Source: Dyadobacter sp. CY261 (GTDB taxonomy: Bacteria > Bacteroidota > Bacteroidia > Cytophagales > Spirosomataceae). Taken from it: a DNA stretch of 64,000 bases. Positions 1 to 8,998 of this stretch are shown piece after piece; within the stretch, counting starts at the first letter, position 1, and every line of letters begins with the position of its first letter. Position numbers and translations under genes: made by a program. The stretch lies in assembly GCF_021440085.1 (NCBI RefSeq), contig NZ_JAKCPW010000015.1:62001-126000 (forward strand). Direction: 5' to 3'. Below the pieces are notes generated by a model, which worked only from the letters and a program-made list of their open reading frames with translations, was not told the origin of the DNA and did no database searches.

Positions 1-2
1 CC

Positions 3-1280
3 AGCGCGGTCTGCTTCGTCGGCGATCCCGCTGCGGTGCGTTCACCGGGCTTCGAGTACCAGGAGTCGGTGCCTTATGCGCAGATGGATAAGTCACCCGG
101 CCCTAAAACCAACAACTATCCCGCTGAATGTAAAGTTTTTGATAATCTCATGAATGGCCTTGGCAGCGTGGAAAAGCAGATTGCGGGCGTGGAGATTTCC
201 ATGAGCATGGACATTACAGTGAGTCACAATACGATTTACAATATTCCCCGTGCGGGTGTGAATGTGAGCGAGGGCACCTGGGGCGGGCATATCATCGAGT
301 ATAACGACGTTTTCAATACCGTGCTCGAAACCGGCGATCATGGGTCGTTCAACTCCTGGGGACGTGACCGCTTCTGGCATCCCGTGCGCGAAACGATGGA
401 CAGTCTTGCAGCAGCCCATCCCGAGCTGATCCTGCTCGACGCCGGTAAAACGATCGTCATCCGTAACAACCGTTTCCGGTGCGACCATGGCTGGGATGTC
501 GATCTCGATGACGGCAGCTCCAATTATCACATTTACAATAACCTGTGTCTGAATGGTGGGCTGAAACTGCGGGAGGGCTTTCAAAGAGTGGTAGAAAATA
601 ACATTATGGTCAACAATTCCTTCCATCCGCACGTATGGTTTGCCAAAAGCGGGGATGTGTTCAGGAAAAACATCGTGACCAAAGCCTACGCGCCGATCCG
701 GGTGAACGAATGGGGTAAGGAAGTAGACTACAACCTGTTTCCTGATCAAAATGCACTGGAAAAAGCCCGTCAGAGCGGCACCGACTCACATAGCCTCGCG
801 GGCGACCCGATGTTTATAGACGCGGCCAAAGGTGATTACCGCGTAAAACCGGGCAGTCCGGCATTACAGCTGGGTTTTGTGAATTTTGATATGGACGCGT
901 TCGGTGTCGTATCACCGGAGCTGAAAAGGAGAGCGGCACCGGTGCCATTGCCGACGGTCAATAATCTTGCTGCCGGAACGGCGGTGAGCGACGCGGCGTG
1001 GTTGGGAGGTAAGTTGCGGAATGTGAATGGCCTGGGCGACCGCTCCGCTTTCGGCTTGCCGGATGAAAAGGGTGTGGTTGTGGAAGTTGCGCCGGAAAAT
1101 AGCATTCTCGCGCGGGCCGGGATGAAACCGGGCGATGTCATCCGTGTGCTCAACCATCGCGAAATCAGCACTGTGAAAGAGCTGATGGATGTGTTCCAGG
1201 AAATCAACTGGATGGGGGAAGGGGAAGTTGCATTTTTCAGGAACCAGGCTATGCAGAAGTTGACGGTTTCTTTCAAATAG
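3..1280 (+). CDS. Right-handed beta-helix protein with C-terminal PDZ domain (5' end outside window)
   Basis: The reading frame is open from the left edge (first in-frame codon at base 3), so the N-terminus lies outside the window. The first 250 visible residues carry short Asn-rich strands typical of parallel beta-helix enzymes and glycan-binding proteins (VSHNTIYNIP, IIEYNDVFN, VIRNNRFRC, IYNNLCLNGG, VVENNIMVNN). The last ~80 residues look like a PDZ domain (GVVVEVAPENSILARAGMKP, GDVIRVLN). Beta-helix proteins with this layout are usually secreted polysaccharide lyases, glycosidases or binding proteins, and the gene directly precedes an HTCS, SusC/SusD and a GH30 enzyme, so a role in the same glycan locus is likely. 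No catalytic residue can be assigned. The fold is fairly sure, the activity unknown. Confidence 0.8.
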   Translation, partial: SAVCFVGDPAAVRSPGFEYQESVPYAQMDKSPGPKTNNYPAECKVFDNLMNGLGSVEKQIAGVEISMSMDITVSHNTIYNIPRAGVNVSEGTWGGHIIEYNDVFNTVLETGDHGSFNSWGRDRFWHPVRETMDSLAAAHPELILLDAGKTIVIRNNRFRCDHGWDVDLDDGSSNYHIYNNLCLNGGLKLREGFQRVVENNIMVNNSFHPHVWFAKSGDVFRKNIVTKAYAPIRVNEWGKEVDYNLFPDQNALEKARQSGTDSHSLAGDPMFIDAAKGDYRVKPGSPALQLGFVNFDMDAFGVVSPELKRRAAPVPLPTVNNLAAGTAVSDAAWLGGKLRNVNGLGDRSAFGLPDEKGVVVEVAPENSILARAGMKPGDVIRVLNHREISTVKELMDVFQEINWMGEGEVAFFRNQAMQKLTVSFK

Positions 1281-1296
1281 TCGTCCCGGATTACTG

Positions 1297-1304
1297 TATA
1301 TTTG
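1297..1304 (+). promoter_or_regulatory. Candidate Bacteroidota -7 promoter element before HTCS gene
   Basis: TATATTTG matches the Bacteroidota -7 consensus TAnnTTTG exactly and sits about 70 bases before the preferred ATG at 1376. No convincing -33 TTTG was seen at 19-21 bases upstream, so this is a single-box call. Confidence 0.4.
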
Positions 1305-1375
1305 AAGTTTCGCTTGTGCAAAAAGCGGGCGTAGAAGGATTACTTTGTTTCGTAAAATATGTCAGAAAGTGGGTT

Positions 1376-4300
1376 ATGCGGGTGATGAAACACATATTTT
1401 CAAAGTTACTATTGCTTGTAATGTGCAGTCTTGCGCTCACAGGCATTGCTGCCGATAATGCCGGTGGCCGCGTGCTGCGCTACTCCATCCGTGAGGGATT
1501 GTCGTTTGGGGTGGTGAACAGTGTTGCACAGGACACCGACGGTATGATGTGGTTTGCAACCGGCGATGGCGTGAGCCGGTTCGATGGAACGGCATTCAAA
1601 AACTTCAAATATGATCGTAACGATCCGCGCAGTTTGCCGGGTAATTATGTCAAATCCATCCTCCGCGACAAGAACGGCAAGATCTGGGTTTCGTCCAGGG
1701 ACGGCATCGGTGAATTTGTACCAGCGACACAAAGTTTCAACCGTTACAAGCCCTCTCAGAACAAAGGCGGCACGGGTAACGACGTCAGCGACATTAGTCA
1801 GGGCTCTGGCGACCGGCTTTGGCTGGCTTTGAACGGATCAGGAATTGCATCTTTTGACACAAAAAAACATCAGTTCACTTCCTATAACCAGCAAACATTA
1901 CCGGGGCTTTTTACGAACTCCATTCTGATCGTCTTCGAAGATTCTCAGGGGATGTTATGGCTCGGCTCTCGCGATAATGGTATCGAGGTCTGGAAACGCG
2001 ACGGCACGGGAAAGCTCGTCAAAGCCGGGCTGAACGCGACCAACGTGCCGTCGACGCGGATCAATGCCATTTACGAAGACCATCTGCGCAATGTCTGGAT
2101 CGCCTCCTCCCGAGGTTTGATACTTTTCAAAAGATCGGAAGGGCGGTTTTATGACTTGCACATCGATACCTTTCACCGGAGCGACATTTATCTTTCGCTA
2201 ATCGAAGACCGGCAGCAAAACCTGCTCATAGGCGTGCAGGATGGCGGACTTTACCGGCTGGCACTATCACAAATGGCGACTCAGTCACCGGAAAAGCTTG
2301 TCTTTGAGCAAGTTCGGGATAAAGATAGCAAGGGCATTACGCAGCGTTCCGTACAATCGCTTTTTATAGATAAGGACCGTAATGTATGGCTGGGCACCTA
2401 TGGAGAAGGTACTTACCTGATCAGCGCCATTCCCGAGAAATTCAGAAAATTTGAGCAAAAAACAACCGACGCACGTGCTGACAGCTATCTGCGCTATTAT
2501 GGCATGTGTGCCGACAAGGACGGCAATCTCTGGATAGGCACCGATGGCGACGGGATTTACAAAACCAGCGCATCGGGTGAGATTTTGAGGCATTATTCAG
2601 CCTCTTCACAACCTGGACAATTGCCCGACGGTGCCATTATCGCCGCACACCGCGACCGGCAGGACCGCCTGTGGTTCGGGACGTATTCCAAAGGTCTGGT
2701 AAGGTACGACCCCTCCACGGATACTTTCATACGTTACGCGCACAAGGCAGGCGACACCAATTCGCTGGCTAAGAACGACGTGCGTGTGATTTACCAGGAT
2801 ATGCGCCGGAATATATGGGTCGGTACCAATGGGGGAGGACTGGGGTTACTCGATGAACAGACAGGCCAGTTCCGCCATTTTATCCCTTCCAACAGCTCTA
2901 TCAATGCCAACGACGTGCGTGCCATTACCGAAGATAAATACGGGAACCTCTGGGTCGGGACTTATGGAGGCGGGCTGAACTATCTGAACACGCGCACGAT
3001 GCAGTTCACATCGTGGTTCAATGCGGCGGGTAAGGAGCCTTATTTGTCCAACCGTATAATCTTTTCGCTTTATATGGATCGCCAGGACCGGCTTTGGATC
3101 GGTTCGGAGGGGAACGGATTGTTGTTGTTGGATACCCGCGCCCGGAATGTCCGTTTTTTTGATGAGAAACGGGGTCTGGCCAGTAATGTGATTAATGCGA
3201 TCCAGCCCGAAAGTACAGGGAAAGTTTGGGTGAGCTCGAACAAAGGCTTGTCGCGGATCGATGCCAAGACGGGTGTTATCGAAAATTTTGATACGAGCCA
3301 TGGCTTGCAGGGCGGGCAGTTCAATCCCGGTTCTACCTTATACAATACTAAAACCGGCATGATCTGCTTTGGCGGTACCGAAGGCTGGAACCTCTTTGAC
3401 CCGACACAAGTACAAGCATCGCGTTACAAGCCTAAAGTGATGATCAGCGGAATGCGGATATTTGGCGAAGACCGGGAAGGTAATGAGGCTGTTTCCCTTT
3501 ATGAATATCTGGGAAAGTCGCGGAGATTTTCCATAAAACCCGACCAACCTATTTTCTCAATCGACTACACGGCATTAAACTACGCGTATCCGGAGCTTAC
3601 CCGCTACGCATACATGCTCGAAGGGCTGGATAAAGACTGGAATTACGTGCAGAACGAGCGTTCGGCCACTTACCGCTATCTGCCGTCGGGGAATTATGAG
3701 TTCAAAGTGAAGGTTGCCAATCAGGATGGGGTGTGGTTTGAGGATTATGCATCGCTGCCGATCCGCGTGATGCCGCCCTGGTACCAGAGCTGGTGGGCGT
3801 ATTTGTTATACATTCTGACTGTCGGATTGATCCTTTACTATTACCAGCAATACAAGCTGGGACGGGAGAAGATGAAATACGAGGTGCAGTTGGCACACCT
3901 GGAAACACGGCAGCAGATTGAGCTGAATGAAAAGAAACTCTCGTTTTTTACCAACGTTTCACACGAATTCCGAACTCCTCTGACGTTGATCATCAACCCA
4001 ATACGGGAAATGTTGCAGGCGGGTAGTACGGATGCCAGCACACATATCATTTATAGAAATGCGAAAAGACTGCTAAGTCTCGTCGATCAGCTGCTCCTGT
4101 TCCGTAAGGCCGATCAGCAAACCGACCGCCTCAAACCAGCCATCCATAACCTGCCGCAACTCATTACTGAGGTGTTTCAATGCTTCCTGCACCAGGCCGA
4201 GCAAAAGCATATCCATTATGAACTGACACTGCCCGAATCGGATGTTGAGATTACCTGTGACTGGGAGAAAATCGAGATTGCGATATTCAACCTGATTTCC

Positions 4301-5554
4301 AATGCGTTGAAATTTACACCCGAGCATGGAAACGTGTCGGTGCGGGTGTACGATGTAGGTGAAAAGGTAGAAATCACGGTCAGTGATACCGGTCCGGGCA
4401 TTCCGGCCGATGCAGGTGCAGATATTTTCAAGGTATTCCACCAGTATGCCGACCGCCGTTTTGCCGCCAAAGGTGGTTTTGGAATTGGCTTATATCTTGC
4501 CAAAACGTTTGTCGAAAGCCATTTCGGAGAGCTACGGTATGAATCCGAGCTCGACAAGGGCACGACATTCCAGGTAATGCTTTGGAAAAGCCATCCCAAC
4601 CTCATCCCGAATGCGCAGCAAGGCGAGGCACGCGATTCGGTGTTGCTGGAAGAGCTTTCCGACGGAGTAATGCCGGTAAAAGTGCCCGCGATGCCCGACT
4701 GGCAAAGCGAACTGCTGGATATGAAGGAACCGTCGACCGAAAGCCACACGATGCTGGTGGTGGACGACGATTCAGAGATCAGGCAGTACCTGGCGTCGAT
4801 ATTTTCGGGCAAATACAAGATGTTCGAAGCGGGAAGCGGGGAAGAAGGACTGGAACTTGTCCGGAGGCATTTGCCCGACATCGTCATCAGCGACGTTATG
4901 ATGGGTGGAACCTCGGGGATCGAACTGTGCCGCCAGATGAAGCTCGATATGGCGCTAAGTCACATACCAGTGATCCTGATTACCGCCAGCACCTCCCAGG
5001 ACGTGAGGCTGAAAGGTATCGAGGGTGGTGCCGACGATTATATCAGCAAGCCTTTCGACAAGGACATCCTTGTAGCGCGTGTTACTTCCATTCTTCGTAA
5101 CCGCAACGATCTGCAAAGGTATTTTTACAACGAGATTACCTTGCAGACGAGTGATTTCAAGATCTCGGCCGAGTACAAGGAGTTTCTCAACGAATGTATC
5201 CGCGTTGTCGAAAACCATATTACCGATCCTGCATTCAATGTAAAAGTCCTGGCCTCCGAGATCGGCATGAGCCATTCGACGCTCTATAACCGTATCAAAT
5301 CCATTTCCGGACAGTCGGCTACCAGTTTCGTGCGCTTTATCCGATTGCGCAAGGCCGCGCAGCTGCTGATCACCACCGACATTACGATCAGCGAGACGGC
5401 ATTCAGCGTCGGTATTAACGACATCCGCTATTTCCGTGAGCATTTCCAGAAATTGTTCGGCATGAAGCCGTCGGACTATGTGAAGAAATTCAGAAAACCC
5501 TTCCACGAGCAGATTACCATTGACAAGGATATTTTCCGGAAAAAATCGGTTTAA
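1376..5554 (+). CDS. Hybrid two-component system regulator (HTCS) of the first SusCD locus
   Basis: One polypeptide of about 1392 residues holds a whole signalling pathway. A signal peptide (MKHIFSKLLLLVMCSLALTG) is followed by periplasmic beta-propeller repeats with the recurring WFATGDG / LWIGT pattern, a Y_Y_Y domain near residues 740-800, one membrane span (WWAYLLYILTVGLILYYY), a HisKA domain (FFTNVSHEFRTPLT, phospho-acceptor His about residue 863), an HATPase with DTGPGIP and GIGLYLAK, a receiver (DVMM, Asp about 1173; KPF Lys) and a C-terminal AraC-type helix-turn-helix. The frame opens upstream, but ATG at 1376 (or 1385) puts the signal peptide at the N-terminus. HTCS proteins bind an oligosaccharide in the periplasm and activate the adjacent susCD operon; here that operon starts 269 bases downstream. 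Confidence 0.95.
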   Translation: MRVMKHIFSKLLLLVMCSLALTGIAADNAGGRVLRYSIREGLSFGVVNSVAQDTDGMMWFATGDGVSRFDGTAFKNFKYDRNDPRSLPGNYVKSILRDKNGKIWVSSRDGIGEFVPATQSFNRYKPSQNKGGTGNDVSDISQGSGDRLWLALNGSGIASFDTKKHQFTSYNQQTLPGLFTNSILIVFEDSQGMLWLGSRDNGIEVWKRDGTGKLVKAGLNATNVPSTRINAIYEDHLRNVWIASSRGLILFKRSEGRFYDLHIDTFHRSDIYLSLIEDRQQNLLIGVQDGGLYRLALSQMATQSPEKLVFEQVRDKDSKGITQRSVQSLFIDKDRNVWLGTYGEGTYLISAIPEKFRKFEQKTTDARADSYLRYYGMCADKDGNLWIGTDGDGIYKTSASGEILRHYSASSQPGQLPDGAIIAAHRDRQDRLWFGTYSKGLVRYDPSTDTFIRYAHKAGDTNSLAKNDVRVIYQDMRRNIWVGTNGGGLGLLDEQTGQFRHFIPSNSSINANDVRAITEDKYGNLWVGTYGGGLNYLNTRTMQFTSWFNAAGKEPYLSNRIIFSLYMDRQDRLWIGSEGNGLLLLDTRARNVRFFDEKRGLASNVINAIQPESTGKVWVSSNKGLSRIDAKTGVIENFDTSHGLQGGQFNPGSTLYNTKTGMICFGGTEGWNLFDPTQVQASRYKPKVMISGMRIFGEDREGNEAVSLYEYLGKSRRFSIKPDQPIFSIDYTALNYAYPELTRYAYMLEGLDKDWNYVQNERSATYRYLPSGNYEFKVKVANQDGVWFEDYASLPIRVMPPWYQSWWAYLLYILTVGLILYYYQQYKLGREKMKYEVQLAHLETRQQIELNEKKLSFFTNVSHEFRTPLTLIINPIREMLQAGSTDASTHIIYRNAKRLLSLVDQLLLFRKADQQTDRLKPAIHNLPQLITEVFQCFLHQAEQKHIHYELTLPESDVEITCDWEKIEIAIFNLISNALKFTPEHGNVSVRVYDVGEKVEITVSDTGPGIPADAGADIFKVFHQYADRRFAAKGGFGIGLYLAKTFVESHFGELRYESELDKGTTFQVMLWKSHPNLIPNAQQGEARDSVLLEELSDGVMPVKVPAMPDWQSELLDMKEPSTESHTMLVVDDDSEIRQYLASIFSGKYKMFEAGSGEEGLELVRRHLPDIVISDVMMGGTSGIELCRQMKLDMALSHIPVILITASTSQDVRLKGIEGGADDYISKPFDKDILVARVTSILRNRNDLQRYFYNEITLQTSDFKISAEYKEFLNECIRVVENHITDPAFNVKVLASEIGMSHSTLYNRIKSISGQSATSFVRFIRLRKAAQLLITTDITISETAFSVGINDIRYFREHFQKLFGMKPSDYVKKFRKPFHEQITIDKDIFRKKSV

Positions 5555-5589
5555 TCTCTCATTTATTGGAGTATCCCCAGCTTTTCCTG

Positions 5590-5619
5590 CCTGATTCTAA
5601 CAGAATCGGGCATTTTTTG
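5590..5619 (+). terminator. Intrinsic terminator after HTCS
   Basis: A 9-bp stem (CCTGATTCT / AGAATCGGG, one G-T wobble) with loop AAC is followed by a six-T run. It separates the regulator from the susCD operon. Confidence 0.8.
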
Positions 5620-5667
5620 TGAATTCACCCCCTTTTTAATGCGAAAATGTCCCCCCTCTGTGGGGTT

Positions 5668-5822
5668 GAAATAGTCCTACTTTTGATTGATCAATTCATA
5701 AAAGCGGCGATAGGCACCCGGGCCTATGACTATTTCAAGATTTGGGATGCACGGACGGAAACGCTTTCCCACCGCTGCTATGTGCTGATCCGGCATCCAA
5801 TTATTCAACTTTTTACAGCTGT
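5668..5822 (+). promoter_or_regulatory. Promoter and structured leader region of the first susC
   Basis: TACTTTTG at 5678-5685 fits the TAnnTTTG -7 element, which would give a leader of about 130 bases. The interval contains a perfect 9-bp inverted repeat (GAAATAGTC at 5668-5676 and GACTATTTC at 5728-5736), a nested 6-bp hairpin (ATAGGC 5710-5715 / GCCTAT 5722-5727) and a further pair GGATGC 5745-5750 / GCATCC 5793-5798. An HTCS binding site or a regulatory leader RNA are both possible. No recognised riboswitch. Confidence 0.4.
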
Positions 5823-8800
5823 ATGAAAAAAACTTTTAACAGAGGACCTGAACGCTCCTGGCAATCGGGTATGAACGCTGGCCAAACCCTCAGGGCTGAC
5901 TTTGGGGCTACCCTCACAGCGGCGCTCTGGTCGGTACTCTTTGTGCTGATCTCCTTTTCAGCATTTGCACAAAACACATTTACCGTAAAAGGAACAGTCA
6001 CCGCCGAGAACGGTGAAGGATTACCTGGCGCAAGTGTGATCCTGAAAGGCACTTCCACCGGTACCACCACCGATGTGGACGGCAAATATTCCCTGAGCTT
6101 GCCGGATGGCAACGGTACGCTCGTGTTTACCTACATCGGTTATGTGAACCAGGAAATCGTGGTTGGTAACCGCTCACAGCTGGATGTGAAACTGGCGCCG
6201 AACGATAAAACACTGGATGAAATAGTGGTCGTAGGTTACGGCACGCAGAAAAAGGCGACTTTAACCGGCTCGGTTTCGGAAGTAAAAGGTGCGGATATCG
6301 TCAAAAGCCCACAGCCTAACTTGTCGAACTCACTGGCAGGCCGTTTTTCCGGCTTTGTGGCCAACAACCGGGGTGGTGAGCCTGGTTATGATGGGTCGAG
6401 CTACACCGTGCGTGGATTTGCTACGACGGGAAATAACGACGTGCTGATCGTTGTCGACGGTATTCCCGGCCAGGTGGGCGGCCTCGATCGCCTCGATCCG
6501 AACGACATCGAGAGCATTTCCATCCTGAAAGACGCTTCGGCGGCGGTGTACGGAAGCCGCGCGGCGAATGGCGTCATTCTCGTGACCACCAAGCGCGGTA
6601 CCACGGGCAAACCGGTCATTTCGTACAGCTTCAACCAGGGGTTCTCGTCACCGACACGCTTGCCCAAGCTTGCGAATGCGGCCACCTACTCGACGATCAT
6701 GAACGAGATCGATTACTACAACAACCCGGCCGGAGGTATGAACCAGCATTACACGGCGGAGGAAATCGCCAAGTTTGGCAATGGCTCCGATCCGTTGAAC
6801 TACCCGAATACCGACTGGCAGAAAGAGACCCTCAAAAGCTTTGCATTGCAAAACCAGCATAGTCTGGCTATTAATGGTGGTACCGATAATGTAAAATACT
6901 ATGTGTCGCTTGGAACGATCTATCAGGATGGTTTATACAAAAACGGCGCTACGAAATACAAGCAGTATAATTTCCGCTCCAATATCGACGCCAATGTGAC
7001 GAAGGACTTCAAAGTAAGCCTCGGACTTTCGGGCCGTCAGGAAAACCGTGCTTTCCCGACTTCATCCGCGGGTAACACATTCCGCTCCATCTACCGCGCA
7101 TATCCAACCGTGATCGCACAATACCCGAATGGTTTTTACTCGACCGGTGTGGAGAACAGCAACCCGGTAGTGCTCGGTACCGACATGGGCGGCACCGTGA
7201 GCAACCCGACGTCTGTATTCAACGGTATCTTACGTGCGAGCTATAACATGCCGTTCGTGGACGGGCTTTCTGTGGATGGTTTCTATTCGGTGGATAAATC
7301 CTTCAACTTTACGAAGACTTTCAGCACGCCTTATACACTTTACAATTACGACAAAAATACCGGCGCTTATACGGGTGTCGTGACGGGAGGTTCCGCGGGC
7401 GCAGCATCGCTGAACCAGTCGCAGGTGAATATCACCAATCTCACGCAAAACCTTCGTTTGAACTATCTCAAAACGATCGGCAAGCACAATATCAATGCAT
7501 TTGTGGCTTATGAGCAGAACAAGCGTAATGAGGCCACTTTTGGTGCTTCCCGCATCAATTTCCCAACCACATCTACCCCAGAGCTTTCCCAGGGTGGCGC
7601 AGCAGCGACGGACAAAAACAACTCGGGTAGCAGCTACAATTTCACCCGCAGGAGCTACATCGGCCGTTTGGCATATAACTTTAATGAGAAGTACCTGGCC
7701 GAAGTACAGGCACGCGTAGATGGCTCATCTGTTTTCCCGAAAGGCAAGCAATACGGTTTCTTCCCCTCGGTTTCGGCAGGTTATCGTATCTCGGAAGAAG
7801 AATGGTTTAAAAACAGCGTCAATTTTATCGACGATCTGAAATTCCGTGCTTCCTATGGGACATTGGGTAATGATAATGTAGGTCAATTTCAGTTCTACAA
7901 CAACTACTCGTTCAACAACCAGTATGTGCTGGGCAGCAACGTGATCACGCCGGGCATTGACCTTACCAAACTGGCCAACCCGAACATTACCTGGGAAACT
8001 TCCAAGAAGCTGGATATTGGGTTGAATGCTATTTTCCTGAAAAACTTCAATATCGAGGTGATCTATTTCAATCAGAAAAGATCGGATATCCTTGCGGCCA
8101 GAAATGCTTCCATTCCAAATACTTCGGGTATTGTAAACCCTTTCAAAACAGATAGCAACACCCCGCTGGTGCCGGACGAGAACCTTGGAAAAGTGAATAA
8201 CACCGGAGTAGAAGCGACATTGGGCTATAACCACAATGGCAAGTTCCGCTACAACATTTCCGGAAACGTGACTTATGCCAAAAGCAAGGTGATTTTTATC
8301 GATGAAGCACCCGGAGCGATTGATTACCAGCGTCAGACGGGTGGTCCATTGTATACCAATCTGCTTTACAACACGCTCGGGATCTTCCGCACGCAGGCTG
8401 ACCTGGATGCCTACCCGCACGTGCAGGGCGCGCAAATGGGCGACCTGATCCTGGAAGATTACAATAAAGACGGCAAGATCACCGCCGATGACCAGATACG
8501 TAGTAAATACGGCAACGTGCCATTGCTCACTTACGGTCTGACATTCAATGCGGGTTACGATGCATTCGATCTGGCGGTAGTTTTCGCGGGCCAGGGGATG
8601 GTAAGCCAGTATGTTTTGCCGGAATCGGGCCAGGTAGGAAACTTTTACAGCAGCTGGGCCGACAACCGTTGGAGCCCAACCAACCCTGAAGGCAGTTTCC
8701 CCCGCGTGGACACCCGTGCATCGTCTTCGATAAATGGTGGGTTGTATGCCAATAATTTCTGGTTGAATAATTCCTCATTCGTTCGTCTGAAAAACGTCGA

Positions 8801-8990
8801 GTTGGGTTATACGCTTCCGAAAGAAGCATTATCTAGGCTGAAAATATCGTCACTTCGCATTTATGCCAGCGCATTCAACCTGTTCACCATTACGGGCGTG
8901 AAAGATTACGATCCGGAAGGTAACAGCACCAGCGGCCAGTTCTATCCACAGCAGCGCATCCTGAACCTGGGCCTCAATCTCAAATTCTAA
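5823..8990 (+). CDS. SusC/RagA-family TonB-linked outer-membrane transporter
   Basis: About 1055 residues. The ATG at 5823 gives a long basic leader ending in a hydrophobic segment and SAFAQ signal-peptidase site; the upstream extension of the open frame is unlikely to be translated. A carboxypeptidase-regulatory-like domain (residues ~60-135, GLPGASVILKGTSTGTTTD) precedes the plug, marked by the TonB-box region EIVVVGYGTQKK, followed by the SusC-type barrel ending in a Phe (LGLNLKF). SusC forms the barrel of the SusCD importer that brings oligosaccharides into the periplasm using TonB/ExbBD energy. The SusD gene starts 8 bases after the stop, so the two are co-transcribed. No STN domain is present, consistent with control by the HTCS rather than a FecR. 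Confidence 0.96.
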   Translation: MKKTFNRGPERSWQSGMNAGQTLRADFGATLTAALWSVLFVLISFSAFAQNTFTVKGTVTAENGEGLPGASVILKGTSTGTTTDVDGKYSLSLPDGNGTLVFTYIGYVNQEIVVGNRSQLDVKLAPNDKTLDEIVVVGYGTQKKATLTGSVSEVKGADIVKSPQPNLSNSLAGRFSGFVANNRGGEPGYDGSSYTVRGFATTGNNDVLIVVDGIPGQVGGLDRLDPNDIESISILKDASAAVYGSRAANGVILVTTKRGTTGKPVISYSFNQGFSSPTRLPKLANAATYSTIMNEIDYYNNPAGGMNQHYTAEEIAKFGNGSDPLNYPNTDWQKETLKSFALQNQHSLAINGGTDNVKYYVSLGTIYQDGLYKNGATKYKQYNFRSNIDANVTKDFKVSLGLSGRQENRAFPTSSAGNTFRSIYRAYPTVIAQYPNGFYSTGVENSNPVVLGTDMGGTVSNPTSVFNGILRASYNMPFVDGLSVDGFYSVDKSFNFTKTFSTPYTLYNYDKNTGAYTGVVTGGSAGAASLNQSQVNITNLTQNLRLNYLKTIGKHNINAFVAYEQNKRNEATFGASRINFPTTSTPELSQGGAAATDKNNSGSSYNFTRRSYIGRLAYNFNEKYLAEVQARVDGSSVFPKGKQYGFFPSVSAGYRISEEEWFKNSVNFIDDLKFRASYGTLGNDNVGQFQFYNNYSFNNQYVLGSNVITPGIDLTKLANPNITWETSKKLDIGLNAIFLKNFNIEVIYFNQKRSDILAARNASIPNTSGIVNPFKTDSNTPLVPDENLGKVNNTGVEATLGYNHNGKFRYNISGNVTYAKSKVIFIDEAPGAIDYQRQTGGPLYTNLLYNTLGIFRTQADLDAYPHVQGAQMGDLILEDYNKDGKITADDQIRSKYGNVPLLTYGLTFNAGYDAFDLAVVFAGQGMVSQYVLPESGQVGNFYSSWADNRWSPTNPEGSFPRVDTRASSSINGGLYANNFWLNNSSFVRLKNVELGYTLPKEALSRLKISSLRIYASAFNLFTITGVKDYDPEGNSTSGQFYPQQRILNLGLNLKF

Positions 8991-8998
8991 TTGAAATC

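Noticed and set aside
5742..5822. Longer start for the first susC
   Set aside because: The extra 27 residues are Cys/Pro-rich and fall in the structured leader; ATG 5823 gives a normal basic signal sequence.
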